DNA from: Enterococcus faecalis_A
GTDB taxonomy: Bacteria; Bacillota; Bacilli; Lactobacillales; Enterococcaceae
Assembly: GCA_051295955.1 (NCBI GenBank)
Contig: JBPDWA010000007.1
Location: forward strand, 1-64,000
Reading direction: 5' to 3'
DNA: 64,000 bases
Part shown: positions 9,659-19,102 of the stretch, piece after piece
Layout of the letters: every line of letters starts with the position of its first letter
Position numbering within the stretch: the first letter of the stretch is position 1
Program-made: the position numbers and the translations under genes
The notes under the pieces: generated by a model
Told to the model about the DNA's origin: nothing
Databases searched by the model: none
The model's input: the letters and a program-made list of their open reading frames with translations, nothing else

Positions 9659-11242
9659 TCACCTTTTCATTCTTAATATTTTAGCGCCAAAAGGTAACGT
9701 TAACCATTCTCTAGTTGTAAATAACTTCAGCTTAATAATCATGTAAATAAATACACTTCCGCCGACCACAACACCTAAAAGAGTCACTAACAACGCATGT
9801 GAGCGCTGATGGTTTCCAATAATCAATAGTTGAGCTAGCCCTTGAAATACTAGCAACGTTAAGACCATAACGCCCAAGCTTGCCAATAGTTTCTTTAAAA
9901 AGTTTCGTTCAAAAAGAAATTGATTGATTGCAGATTGAGTGTAATAACACAACACAGTCAACGTTATCAGTAGACCAGCAATCGTTGATAAACTAGCACC
10001 AAATGTCCCCCAACTAACTGTAAAAAAGCTAGTCGTTATCGCTTTTACAATTAATCCCAACACTGCAGCTAGCAAAGGTTTAAGAAAATGATTCTGACTT
10101 TGTGCAATACTTTGATACGCTTGAATGACAGCCATCAATAAAATGGAGAAGACATACACACCTAGCACACCGTTGCCTTTATAATCTTTAAACAAAGTAA
10201 AGTTCATATACGGCAGCAGTAAAATCAAACCAACTGTTGCAGCTGCAGCAATTGTCGTTGTTAATCGTAAAAAAACTTTCGCAACTTGTAAAAATTGTTG
10301 TTGATCATCTTTCATAAAATATTTTGTCAAACCCGGTAAAAAGGTTGAACTTAAAGCCAACGCCACGACTAACCCTAGCTGCACCAATGGCTGACCACGA
10401 TCATAGATACCTTTATCAATTTTAGCGGCTAGATCATTTAAACCAAAACGGATCAGCGAGTTTTTCACTACAAAAGAATCCACTAGTTGAAAAAGAATTA
10501 AAAACGCACTGTACAAAGAGACAAGACCGCCTTCTAGGAGCAACCGTTTGAATAAATGACCAGCATCCCGGCTAAAATGCCATTGCCGCAAATAAGTCGT
10601 ACTGCCTGATTGAATTTTTCGATGGTAGTACCACAGAATAAGCAGAGCACTACTACCGCCCAGCAAAGCACCACTCATAGCCACAGTTCCCGTTTTGTAT
10701 ACCGACCAGCCCCAATTTTTAAATGCTAAAGCAGCAGCTAGAATAACTGCAACTCTAACCAACTGCTCCAGCACTTGTGAAATCGCACTGGGTGTCATCA
10801 GTAGATGCCCTTGAAAATTGCCACGATAAAATGATAAAATCGGTACCAGTAAAAAAGTAAACGAAACGACTTGAATCAATGGTTTCAGTTGAGGATCACC
10901 CATCATTTTAGCAAAATCACCACTGCCAACAAAGATCAAGCCCCAAGCTGCGACGCCTGTTAACAAGACATAAGGAAACAACTGTTGTAGTACTCGTTTT
11001 TGTGCCTGTACTTCTGTTTGTTCCGCGACAATTTTGGAAATAAATTGTGGCAGCCCGGACAAGGCCAAGGTCATGGCTATGCCGTAAATCGGGTAAACTT
11101 GTTGGTAGACATAAAATCCTTCATCACCAACAAAATTTTGAAAAGGAATCCGATAAAACGCACTGAGGACTTTTGCGATAAAAGAAGCGACCGTTAAAAC
11201 AAAAGCTCCTTGCATCATCGTCCGCATTTCTTTTTGAGCCAT
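9659..11242 (-). CDS. MOP-superfamily polysaccharide/lipid flippase (YabM/SpoVB-like)
   Basis: A 527-residue polytopic membrane protein with about 14 predicted hydrophobic helices. It begins with the family start GAFVLTVASFIAKVLSAFYR and a following GDEGFYVYQQVYPIYG. These place it in the MATE-like polysaccharide-transporter group together with YabM, SpoVB and MurJ-type lipid flippases. The substrate cannot be read from sequence; an undecaprenyl-linked cell-wall precursor is the natural guess. It lies 12 bp downstream of mfd and 4 bp upstream of rqcP, with AAAGGAGGACAACG as the binding site. Confidence 0.85.
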   Translation of the reverse strand: MAQKEMRTMMQGAFVLTVASFIAKVLSAFYRIPFQNFVGDEGFYVYQQVYPIYGIAMTLALSGLPQFISKIVAEQTEVQAQKRVLQQLFPYVLLTGVAAWGLIFVGSGDFAKMMGDPQLKPLIQVVSFTFLLVPILSFYRGNFQGHLLMTPSAISQVLEQLVRVAVILAAALAFKNWGWSVYKTGTVAMSGALLGGSSALLILWYYHRKIQSGSTTYLRQWHFSRDAGHLFKRLLLEGGLVSLYSAFLILFQLVDSFVVKNSLIRFGLNDLAAKIDKGIYDRGQPLVQLGLVVALALSSTFLPGLTKYFMKDDQQQFLQVAKVFLRLTTTIAAAATVGLILLLPYMNFTLFKDYKGNGVLGVYVFSILLMAVIQAYQSIAQSQNHFLKPLLAAVLGLIVKAITTSFFTVSWGTFGASLSTIAGLLITLTVLCYYTQSAINQFLFERNFLKKLLASLGVMVLTLLVFQGLAQLLIIGNHQRSHALLVTLLGVVVGGSVFIYMIIKLKLFTTREWLTLPFGAKILRMKR

Positions 11243-11254
11243 CGTTGTCCTCCT

Positions 11255-14200
11255 TTAATTGGCGGCAGTTTCTTCTACGTGCTGATATTTTTCTTGCCGC
11301 AACGCAGCCGTAAAGGCAGCAACCTCTTGTAACCAAACAGCTTCTTTACTGTCTTTAGGTAGTTTCAGGGTAATCGTCATTTTTTCATTTTCTACTGCTA
11401 GATCAGCTTTTAACGTTGTAGCAGCTAACGCTTTAAACAATTGTTCTACAGAATAAAGCTTAGTGCCGACTTTACTTAAGGTAAATTTCACCGTTTGTTG
11501 TCTTTTACGAATACTGTCTAGTAATGCTCGATCGCCGTCCATTTTAATTCTGCCAGTCGTTAACAAGTGAGCCACTTCGTCAGGATATTCACCGAAACGA
11601 TCCAGCAGATCAGCTTCCAGCTCTTCATACATATCCATATTTTCCAATTGACGAATTCGTTTATAAATTTCGATTTTTTGACGTTCATCGGTGATGTAAT
11701 CAGTTGGAAGATATGCGTTGATGCCCAAATCGATTTCCACCGCTGTTTTTTGATCTTGTACATTTTTCCCCTGCTTGCGAGCTACTGCTTCAGAAAGCAT
11801 TTGAGCGTACATATCAAAGCCGACAGAATCAATAAAGCCATGTTGTTGTGCGCCTAGCAGATTTCCCGCTCCACGGATGGATAAATCACGCATCGCAATT
11901 TTAAACCCTGAGCCTAATTCCGTGAAATCTTTAATGGCTTCTAATCGTTTTTCACTAACTTCATTTAAGATTTTTTGCTGTTCATACATGAAATAGGCAT
12001 AAGCGACGCGATTGCTACGACCGACTCGTCCACGTAGCTGATAAAGCGTAGACAGTCCCATATAATCCGCATTTTCAACAAATAATGTATTGGCATTAGG
12101 AATGTCGACGCCTGTTTCAATAATCGTAGTAGTTACCAACACATCGTATTGTCGTTCGATAAAATCATACAAGGTATTTTCCAACTGAACTTCCGTCATT
12201 TGTCCATGAGCATAAGCAACCCGTGCGTCTGGTACTAGTGCTTGAATTTCTTCTACTTTACGTTCAATAGTATCTATGCGATTGTAAAGGTAAAAGACTT
12301 GTCCGCCACGTGCCATTTCTCGTTCAATGGCTTCTCTGATAGCACCGGGATTATTCTCCATTACATATGTTTGAATCGGGTAACGGTTTTCCGGTGGTGT
12401 TTCGATGACTGACAAATCACGAACCCCCAGCATAGACATATGCAGCGTCCGGGGAATCGGCGTGGCTGTTAATGTGAGTACGTCCACTTGTGAACGTAAT
12501 TGTTTTAAGCGTTCTTTATGTTTGACGCCAAAACGTTGTTCTTCATCAATGATTAACAAACCCAAATCACTGAATTTTACGTCTTGGGATAGTAATCGGT
12601 GGGTTCCTACAACAATGTCAACTTGCCCTTTACTAATTTTTTCAATCGTTTCATTTTGTTGTTTTTTTGTTCGAAAACGACTTAATAAACCGACTTCTAC
12701 CGGAAACCCTTCGAAGCGTTCCAGCATCGTTTCATAATGCTGTTGCGCTAAGATGGTTGTAGGCACTAAAAAGGCTACTTGCTTACCACTGCTGATCGCT
12801 TTAAATGCTGCTCGCAAGGCTACTTCCGTTTTGCCGTAACCAACGTCTCCTACCAACAATCGATCCATCGGTCGCGGCTGTTCCATATCATGCTTGATTT
12901 CAGCTGCACTTCGCAGCTGATCATCTGTTTCCGAATAAGGAAAGGCATCTTCAAATTCTTTTTGATACGCATCATCTGGCGGAAAGGCAAAACCCTTTTC
13001 TGATTCTCGAGCTGCGTAAAGTTGAATTAAATCATCGGCGATATCTTCAATTTTTGAAGATACTTTACGTTTTGTTTTGCTCCATTCGCTACCACCTAAT
13101 TTGTTAATTTTGGGCGTTTTCGCTTCAGAAGCGACAAATTTTTGAATTAAATTTAATTGGGTAACTGGTATGAACAACTTATCCTCGTTCTGATATAAAA
13201 TCGTCATGTAATCTTGATGAACCCCATCGACTTCCAGCGTTTGCATGCCGATATATTGACCAATCCCGTGATTGGCATGAACGACGTAATCGCCTTTTTT
13301 TAAGTCGCTGTAGCTTTTTAGCCGTTCTGCATTAGAGATGGTTTGGCGCCGAGCCCGTTTTTTAGTAGTTGTGTGAAAAATTTCTTTTTCAGTAATTGCG
13401 ACGATTTTTTCTTTTGGAAGTTCAAAACCGATTTGCAGTGCGCCTTCAATAATTTGTATTTTGCCGTCCAATAATCGATCCCAAGTAGTTGCAACACTTT
13501 GGATCGCAAAATCATGAAATAGCTCTTCGACTTTTTGAATCCGTTCTTTAGTAGGAACAAAAACAACTACTGTCTGCTTTTGTTTTTGCCAACGATCCAT
13601 TTCCGTCTTCAATAATGGCATTTGGCCGAAAAATTGCTGCATGGATCGATATTGAAAATTGTGAACAGCCTGAAATTTCAAATTCCCCATTCCTTTTTGG
13701 AAAAGAGAGAAAAAGGTCGTACTAAAAGTGACTTCCCGCAATTGGTCGTGAAAGTTACTACCAAAGGTCTGCTCTGAAAAGACTCGCATTTCTTCTAATT
13801 TCATCACGTGCCATTCACCTTCGCCACGTATAATTTCCCGTTCAGTTTCCATCATCCGAGCATAGTCATCTACAAACAGCAAGCTGTCAGCTGGCAGGTA
13901 ATCCAATAGCGTTGTTTTTTCTTGATATAATAAATCACTGTAATAATGAGCATATTCAGTAGGAATTCCTTGTTCCCAAGCAGCGATTAGTTGACCAAAA
14001 TAATCTTGTAAAAAGCTGTGTTCTGCGGCTTCTTTTGTCACAGCTAATCTTTTCTTCAAAGCATTTTGCAAATGAGTCACACCATTTTTTAAATCCTCAT
14101 CTTCATAAACAAGATCCGTCATTGGTGAAATCGTAACCTTCTCCACAGGAGCAACTGAACGCTGCGTATCTGCTTCAAAATAGCGCAATGAATCAATTTC

Positions 14201-14791
14201 CACATCGAAGAGTTCTGCACGAATCGGATAGGCTTCATTTAGCGGATAAACATCAATGATGCTCCCGCGAATACTAAACTCACCGGGCTTTGCCACTAAA
14301 GACTGCCGCTCATAGCCCATCAAAACTAGCTGTTGAGCAACTGCTTCCAGCTCAATTTCTGTCCCTACTTGCCAAGTAAGATGAGCGCTTGCCCATGTGC
14401 TTTTTTTCGGTAGGTATCTTCTAAGTCCGGCCACTGGAACTACGACGACTCCCGGTTGATCAGAACTTAAAAAATTGAGTGCTGCGACGCGTTCTGCTCG
14501 TGCTTCCGGAGATGAAAAAGCCATTTCAGCTGACAAAACTTCATCAACTGGAAACAGGTGCACTTCTGTTTCTGCCAAAAGATTGTGCAAATCTTCCACA
14601 AGTTGATTGGCGTAATACAAATTAGGAACAGCAATTACTATCTTCTTTTTGGTTTGTCGCAATGCACCGGCTATTAAAATTGTTTTGGCCGAACCAGATA
14701 ATCCGGTAATTAACTGGCGAACTGGTTGGGCCAACTGCTGATGCCATAGTTGAACAAGCTCTGTATTAAGAATTCGCTCAATAATATTCAC
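11255..14791 (-). CDS. mfd: Transcription-repair coupling factor Mfd
   Basis: Displaces RNA polymerase stalled at DNA lesions and recruits UvrA. Order of parts in this 1178-residue protein: UvrB-homology N-terminus; RNA-polymerase-interacting Tudor-like domain (GDYVVHANHGIGQYIG, near 490); RecG-like motor with Walker A GDVGYGKTE and the DEEQ box (LLIIDEEQRFGVKH); helicase motif VI around QLRGRVGRS; C-terminal TRCF domain. GTG 14791 was chosen because AAAGGAAG lies 7 bp upstream. An in-frame ATG at 14809 is possible but has a weaker site. It is cotranscribed with pth. Confidence 0.96.
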   Translation of the reverse strand: MNIIERILNTELVQLWHQQLAQPVRQLITGLSGSAKTILIAGALRQTKKKIVIAVPNLYYANQLVEDLHNLLAETEVHLFPVDEVLSAEMAFSSPEARAERVAALNFLSSDQPGVVVVPVAGLRRYLPKKSTWASAHLTWQVGTEIELEAVAQQLVLMGYERQSLVAKPGEFSIRGSIIDVYPLNEAYPIRAELFDVEIDSLRYFEADTQRSVAPVEKVTISPMTDLVYEDEDLKNGVTHLQNALKKRLAVTKEAAEHSFLQDYFGQLIAAWEQGIPTEYAHYYSDLLYQEKTTLLDYLPADSLLFVDDYARMMETEREIIRGEGEWHVMKLEEMRVFSEQTFGSNFHDQLREVTFSTTFFSLFQKGMGNLKFQAVHNFQYRSMQQFFGQMPLLKTEMDRWQKQKQTVVVFVPTKERIQKVEELFHDFAIQSVATTWDRLLDGKIQIIEGALQIGFELPKEKIVAITEKEIFHTTTKKRARRQTISNAERLKSYSDLKKGDYVVHANHGIGQYIGMQTLEVDGVHQDYMTILYQNEDKLFIPVTQLNLIQKFVASEAKTPKINKLGGSEWSKTKRKVSSKIEDIADDLIQLYAARESEKGFAFPPDDAYQKEFEDAFPYSETDDQLRSAAEIKHDMEQPRPMDRLLVGDVGYGKTEVALRAAFKAISSGKQVAFLVPTTILAQQHYETMLERFEGFPVEVGLLSRFRTKKQQNETIEKISKGQVDIVVGTHRLLSQDVKFSDLGLLIIDEEQRFGVKHKERLKQLRSQVDVLTLTATPIPRTLHMSMLGVRDLSVIETPPENRYPIQTYVMENNPGAIREAIEREMARGGQVFYLYNRIDTIERKVEEIQALVPDARVAYAHGQMTEVQLENTLYDFIERQYDVLVTTTIIETGVDIPNANTLFVENADYMGLSTLYQLRGRVGRSNRVAYAYFMYEQQKILNEVSEKRLEAIKDFTELGSGFKIAMRDLSIRGAGNLLGAQQHGFIDSVGFDMYAQMLSEAVARKQGKNVQDQKTAVEIDLGINAYLPTDYITDERQKIEIYKRIRQLENMDMYEELEADLLDRFGEYPDEVAHLLTTGRIKMDGDRALLDSIRKRQQTVKFTLSKVGTKLYSVEQLFKALAATTLKADLAVENEKMTITLKLPKDSKEAVWLQEVAAFTAALRQEKYQHVEETAAN

Positions 14792-14818
14792 GTATGCTCT
14801 TCCTTTCATTTGGTTCTT

Positions 14819-15388
14819 CTATAATTTTCCATTAAATTGATTCATCGTATCGATAAAGCTGTGTCCTTGGCAAGCGTAAAGTGCTGCTGCTGCTGCTTTT
14901 TTTACTGCCAGTAGCATGTCTTCGTAGTTTTCTTTTGAAAAACCGCTTAATACATGATGAATAACTGTATCATTTTCCACGGGACGGCCGATACCGATTT
15001 TTATTCTAGGAAAGACATTTGTGCCTAAATGCGCAATAATACTTTTCATACCATTATGACCACCAGCACTGCCTTTTTGTCTCAAACGGATCGTGCCAAG
15101 TTCTAAATCCAAATCATCGTATATAACAATCAAATCCGCTGCTGAAGCACCGAAGTAAGTCAATAGAGGCCCGACAGAGCGACCGGATTCATTCATAAAA
15201 GTTAGAGGTTTCACTAACATGACTTTTTCAGTACCGATAAAAAAATCTGCGACATCTGCTTCAAATATGCTTTTATTAAAGGATATATGCTGTTGTTGAG
15301 CAATTTCATCAAGGGTGATGAACCCGATATTATGCTTCGTTGCTTTATATTTACTGCCAGGGTTTCCCAAGCCAACAATTACTTTCAT
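14819..15388 (-). CDS. pth: Peptidyl-tRNA hydrolase
   Basis: Hydrolyses peptidyl-tRNA released from ribosomes so the tRNA can be reused. The 189-residue protein begins MKVIVGLGNPG. It has the catalytic histidine at H19 in KHNIGF, N9 in the substrate pocket, and the VIYDDLDLELG segment near residue 92. The start is the internal ATG at 15388 behind AAGGAG; the 12 codons upstream are leader. It is the promoter-proximal gene of the pth-mfd-flippase-rqcP-divIC operon. Confidence 0.95.
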   Translation of the reverse strand: MKVIVGLGNPGSKYKATKHNIGFITLDEIAQQQHISFNKSIFEADVADFFIGTEKVMLVKPLTFMNESGRSVGPLLTYFGASAADLIVIYDDLDLELGTIRLRQKGSAGGHNGMKSIIAHLGTNVFPRIKIGIGRPVENDTVIHHVLSGFSKENYEDMLLAVKKAAAAALYACQGHSFIDTMNQFNGKL

Positions 15389-15461
15389 TGATACTGCTCC
15401 TTCTTCTTTGAAATGACAACACAAATGGCTGGACAGCTACATGAGCGTCCAGTGTTGCTTT

Positions 15462-15490
15462 ATTATACCACACAATAAGGGAAACTCGAA
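15462..15490 (-). promoter_or_regulatory. Promoter of the pth-mfd operon
   Basis: On the minus strand a perfect -10 TATAAT (15467-15462) lies 17 bp after TTCGAG (15490-15485). The predicted leader contains a small hairpin, CTGGAC pairing with GTCCAG, before the pth binding site. The -35 is only a moderate match. Confidence 0.6.
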
Positions 15491-15597
15491 TCATTTGACT
15501 GATTAAGAAAGATGTAAAAATACTTTTATGGAAATTTGATGAAAAAACCAGAAATTATAAAATAGTGAAAAGACACACATGTAAGAGTTTGCAAAAT

Positions 15598-15620
15598 AAT
15601 ACAGGCGTTCAAACTGTATT
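15598..15620. promoter_or_regulatory. Inverted repeat upstream of ldh
   Basis: Two perfect 7-bp arms, AATACAG and CTGTATT, are separated by 9 bp about 90 bp ahead of the ldh start codon. The spacing suits a dimeric repressor site, but it does not match the Rex consensus TTGTGA-N6-TCACAA. The regulator is unknown. Confidence 0.3.
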
Positions 15621-15707
15621 AATTTTAGTCCAAATCTCGTGACAAAAGCTATAAATGATGTTAGTATTTTGATGTACAAGCGATTATTAAGAAAGGAATG
15701 GTTGACG

Positions 15708-16685
15708 ATGACTGCAGCTGCAGGAAATAAAGATCACCAAAAAGTTATTTTAGTAGGAGACGGTGCCGTAGGTTCCAGTTATGCATTTGCTCTAGTAACT
15801 CAAAACATTGCCCAAGAAGTTGGGATTATCGATATTAACGTGAAAAAAACTGAAGGAGATGCCATCGATTTGTCACACGCTTTGGCTTTTACTTCTCCTA
15901 AGAAAATTTACGCAGCAACTTACGACGACTGTCATGATGCAGACTTAGTGGTCTTAACAGCTGGTGCACCGCAAAAACCAGGTGAAACTAGAATTGATCT
16001 AGTTCATAAAAACCTAAAAATTAACAAAGAAATCGTAACTTCAATCGTAGACTCAGGTTTTAACGGTATCTTTTTAGTTGCTGCCAACCCTGTTGATATT
16101 TTGACTTACTCTACTTGGAAATTCTCTGGATTCCCTAAAGAACGTGTCATCGGTTCAGGTACTTCTTTAGATTCTGCCCGTTTCCGCCAGGCAATTGCGG
16201 AATTAGTAGATGTGGATGCTCGTAACGTTCACGCTTATATTTTAGGCGAACACGGCGACACTGAATTCCCAGTTTGGTCACATGCCAACGTTGCTGGTTT
16301 ACAAATTTACGAATGGGTGAAAAATAACCCTGAAGTCGATGAAGAAGCGATGGTTAACTTATTCTTTAGCGTACGTGATGCAGCTTATACCATCATTGAT
16401 AAAAAAGGGGCAACCTTCTATGGAATCGCGGTTGCTTTAGCTCGTATTACCAAAGCTATTTTAGATGATGAAAACTCTGTCTTCCCACTATCTGTTTACT
16501 TAGATGGTGAATATGGGCAAAACGATATATATATCGGTGCCCCAGCCGTAATCAACCGTCAAGGAATCAAGCAAGTCATCGAAATTCCTTTGACTGATTC
16601 TGAAAAAGATCGGATGAACGCTTCTGCTAGCGCATTGAAAAAAGTCATTAAAACAGCCTTCGAAAAATTTGAAGCTGAAAACTAA
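15708..16685 (+). CDS. ldh: L-lactate dehydrogenase
   Basis: Reduces pyruvate to L-lactate with NADH, the main fermentative NAD-regenerating step. The 325-residue protein has the Rossmann motif GDGAVGSSYAFAL near residue 20, substrate-binding arginines in the GTSLDSARFRQ region (about 150-160), and the catalytic histidine in GEHGDTEFPVWS near 180. ATG 15708 was chosen: AAAGGAA lies 10 bp upstream and MTAAAGNKDHQK matches enterococcal Ldh starts. The longer upstream frame has no binding site. It stands as a single rightward unit between pth and a terminator. Confidence 0.96.
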   Translation: MTAAAGNKDHQKVILVGDGAVGSSYAFALVTQNIAQEVGIIDINVKKTEGDAIDLSHALAFTSPKKIYAATYDDCHDADLVVLTAGAPQKPGETRIDLVHKNLKINKEIVTSIVDSGFNGIFLVAANPVDILTYSTWKFSGFPKERVIGSGTSLDSARFRQAIAELVDVDARNVHAYILGEHGDTEFPVWSHANVAGLQIYEWVKNNPEVDEEAMVNLFFSVRDAAYTIIDKKGATFYGIAVALARITKAILDDENSVFPLSVYLDGEYGQNDIYIGAPAVINRQGIKQVIEIPLTDSEKDRMNASASALKKVIKTAFEKFEAEN

Positions 16686-16725
16686 AGCTGCCATAGGCTA
16701 GTTTTATATATGCTAATTAATAGCT

Positions 16726-16770
16726 AGAGACTGAACAGCAATCATTTGATTGTTGCCCAGTCTCTTTTTT
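16726..16770 (+). terminator. Intrinsic terminator after ldh
   Basis: AGAGACTG pairs with CAGTCTCT, and an inner stem CAATCA/TGATTG gives a tall hairpin followed by six T on the plus strand. There is no T-run on the opposite strand, so it serves ldh only. Confidence 0.9.
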
Positions 16771-16797
16771 ACTAGTAAACGCAAGGTTCATGAAAAT

Positions 16798-18291
16798 TTA
16801 ATATAACCCGTCAGGCTCTTCCTTTGTCACAATATAGATATTTTTCATTTGGGTATAAGCATCCAACATTGATTTATGGGTTTCACGACCAATGCCTGAC
16901 TTCTTATAACCACCAAAAGGCGCACCGGCTGGTAATTGATTATAAGTATTCACCCACATACGACCCGTTCGCACTTGTCTAGCCACTCGCAAAGCGGTAT
17001 TTATATTTTCAGAGAAAACGGCTCCCCCAAGTCCGTATTCTGTTTGGTTGGCCAAAGCAACTACTTCAGCTTCCGACTTAAATTTGATAACGGTAGCAAC
17101 AGGTCCAAAGATTTCTTCCTGTGCTACACACATGGTATTGTTGGCATCAGCCAATAAAGTCGGTTCTAAAAAGGCTCCTTTTTCCAAGCCGTCAGTGGTT
17201 ATTTTACGACCACCTGTAATCAAAGTCGCTCCTTCTTTCACTCCGATTTCAACGTAGCTTAAGATATCTTTTAGTTGCTTTTCGTTAATCTGTGCCCCCA
17301 TTTGCACGCCATCTTCCCATGGTAAACCAACTTTGATTTGTTCAAATTTAGCCTTTAAGGCCGCAACGAACTGATCATAAATTCCTTCTTGAACAAAAAC
17401 CCGGGAACCAGCACAACAAACTTGTCCTTGATTAAATAAAATTCCTAATTGAACACCTTCCAACGCACGTTCCCAATTGGCATCATCAAAAATTATATTG
17501 GCTGATTTCCCACCTAGCTCCAAGGTGGCCGGAATTAATTTGTCAGCTGCCGCTTTTGCGACCGTATAACCAACTTCTGTGGAGCCAGTAAAAGCTAGTT
17601 TATCAAACCCTTGATGCTCCAACATATAATTCCCGGAATCTGACCCTCGACCTGTAATTAAATTCACGACACCTTTCGGCAAAACTTGATCCAATAATTT
17701 GAAGAGTTCTAGCAAGCTCAAAGAAGTAGTAGAAGAAGGATGAATGACAACTGTATTACCGGCGGCCAAGGCTGGCGCCAGCTTCCAAGCGCCCATCAAC
17801 AGTGGAAAATTCCAAGGAATAATCTGACCAACAACACCTATCGGTTCTTTGATTACTAGCGATAACGTGTCTTTATCAAATTCTTTTAGTGAGCCTTCTT
17901 CCGCTCGAATTACGCCAGCAAAATATCGAAAATGATCAATCGTTGCCGGTACATCAATTGCAAGGGTTTCCCGCAAAGGCTTGCCGTTATCTAATGTTTC
18001 TACCAGCGCTAAATGCTCTTGGTTAGCTTCAATTAAATCGGCAATTTTCAGCAACATATTACTGCGGGTTACGACGTCAACCTCCTTCCAGGTTTCAAAA
18101 GCCTTCTGCGCTGCAGCAACCGCCTGGTCAACATCTTGATGGGTTGCATCCACAAAATCTGCTAATTTTTCACCATTACTCGGGTTATAGCTGGTTAATT
18201 TGCGATTGTCGGAACCTGTCTGCCATTGGCCGTCAATATACAATTGGTAACTATCATCCACTACATGTTTAATATCAATTGGTCTACTCAC
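16798..18291 (-). CDS. NAD(P)-dependent aldehyde dehydrogenase
   Basis: Oxidises an aldehyde to its acid. This is the classical ALDH superfamily fold at the usual length (497 residues). The general base glutamate is in LELGGKSAN near residue 260 and the nucleophilic cysteine in GQVCCAGSR near residue 294. Cofactor contacts are GQIIPWNFPL and FTGSTEVG, and the C-terminal box is PFGGYKKSGIGRE. The start is GTG at 18291 with AGGAGAGG 7 bp upstream. It stands alone, and the physiological aldehyde cannot be told from sequence. Confidence 0.92.
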   Translation of the reverse strand: MSRPIDIKHVVDDSYQLYIDGQWQTGSDNRKLTSYNPSNGEKLADFVDATHQDVDQAVAAAQKAFETWKEVDVVTRSNMLLKIADLIEANQEHLALVETLDNGKPLRETLAIDVPATIDHFRYFAGVIRAEEGSLKEFDKDTLSLVIKEPIGVVGQIIPWNFPLLMGAWKLAPALAAGNTVVIHPSSTTSLSLLELFKLLDQVLPKGVVNLITGRGSDSGNYMLEHQGFDKLAFTGSTEVGYTVAKAAADKLIPATLELGGKSANIIFDDANWERALEGVQLGILFNQGQVCCAGSRVFVQEGIYDQFVAALKAKFEQIKVGLPWEDGVQMGAQINEKQLKDILSYVEIGVKEGATLITGGRKITTDGLEKGAFLEPTLLADANNTMCVAQEEIFGPVATVIKFKSEAEVVALANQTEYGLGGAVFSENINTALRVARQVRTGRMWVNTYNQLPAGAPFGGYKKSGIGRETHKSMLDAYTQMKNIYIVTKEEPDGLY

Positions 18292-18410
18292 TAAAAATCC
18301 TCTCCTTTTTATTGGTTACGCTTTCATTATATCGTTAAAAATAAAAAAGTAAATGGAACAGCAAATATTCTCTCATTTATTTATTAACGCATACTAATTG
18401 GTCGATATGA

Positions 18411-18485
18411 AAACACCTATTGGCTGACTTAAAAAGTAGGTTTTCAAACATAAGCGTCGCTACTTTCAAATTCCAATAGGTGTTT
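18411..18485. repeat. Long interrupted palindrome, nested stems
   Basis: Perfect 13-bp arms AAACACCTATTGG (18411-18423) and CCAATAGGTGTTT (18473-18485) enclose a second pair, AAAGTAG (18433-18439) and CTACTTT (18460-18466). It sits between the 3' end of niaR and the 5' end of the aldehyde dehydrogenase gene. Neither side has the T-run of a normal terminator: four T on the minus strand, three on the plus strand. Confidence 0.7.
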
Positions 18486-18573
18486 AATTAAATTAAATAG
18501 CTTCAATAAAAAAACATCGCTCCACAAAGGGAAAATGTTCGTTTTGTCGACCTACACAAATTCCTTTGAAACG

Positions 18574-19086
18574 TTACTCTTTATAAAGAATCCCTTTTTT
18601 CGCCAAATCCTGAGTAATGGCATTAAACGCCGCTTCATCTTCACATTGAATTGTATGCAAATGAATTCCAGCAGTCAATTCAGACAGCAGTGCGGCATGA
18701 CTGTTTTGGTACATTTTTATATACTCTTGAGCTTCACGTTCCGTTCCTATGTGCAATCCGCCTGTAATCTCACCATAGATAGGATGCTCCACTACCACAT
18801 CAATAATTTTGCCACCAAAAGCTAGGATAGTCATAAATTCATCAGCAATTTGTTCCGGCGTATGCTGACAAACAATTTTTTTCACGTACCCGTGACGTTC
18901 TTGTGCTAAAACATAGCCACGAGCTGTAGCGTTAATTGCTGCACCTGCCGCTCGTAACAACGCCACATCACCAACAATAATTTGGCGGCTTACGGAAAAT
19001 TTCTTGGCAAAACGACTGGCACTGATTGGCTGTTCAGCTGCTAGTAATTGTCGGACAATTTCTTTTCTTCTGCTCTCTCCGTTCAT
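18574..19086 (-). CDS. niaR: Niacin-responsive transcriptional repressor NiaR
   Basis: A 170-residue protein with an N-terminal winged HTH (residues about 5-58; ISASRFAKKFSVSRQIIVGDV) followed by a 3H domain. Histidine/glutamate positions H75, E83, H142 and H144 have the spacing expected of the metal site in this fold. Family members repress NAD-salvage and niacin-transport genes when niacin is plentiful. TAAAGGAGAG precedes the ATG. It lies 16 bp after the acetyltransferase-mutase gene, so it is the last gene of a sirtuin-headed operon. Confidence 0.88.
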   Translation of the reverse strand: MNGESRRKEIVRQLLAAEQPISASRFAKKFSVSRQIIVGDVALLRAAGAAINATARGYVLAQERHGYVKKIVCQHTPEQIADEFMTILAFGGKIIDVVVEHPIYGEITGGLHIGTEREAQEYIKMYQNSHAALLSELTAGIHLHTIQCEDEAAFNAITQDLAKKGILYKE

Positions 19087-19102
19087 TTAACTCTCCTTTA
19101 GC

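Noticed and set aside
15598..15620. Rex-type redox operator upstream of ldh
   Set aside because: The inverted repeat AATACAG-N9-CTGTATT does not match TTGTGA-N6-TCACAA, so only an unassigned repeat is reported.
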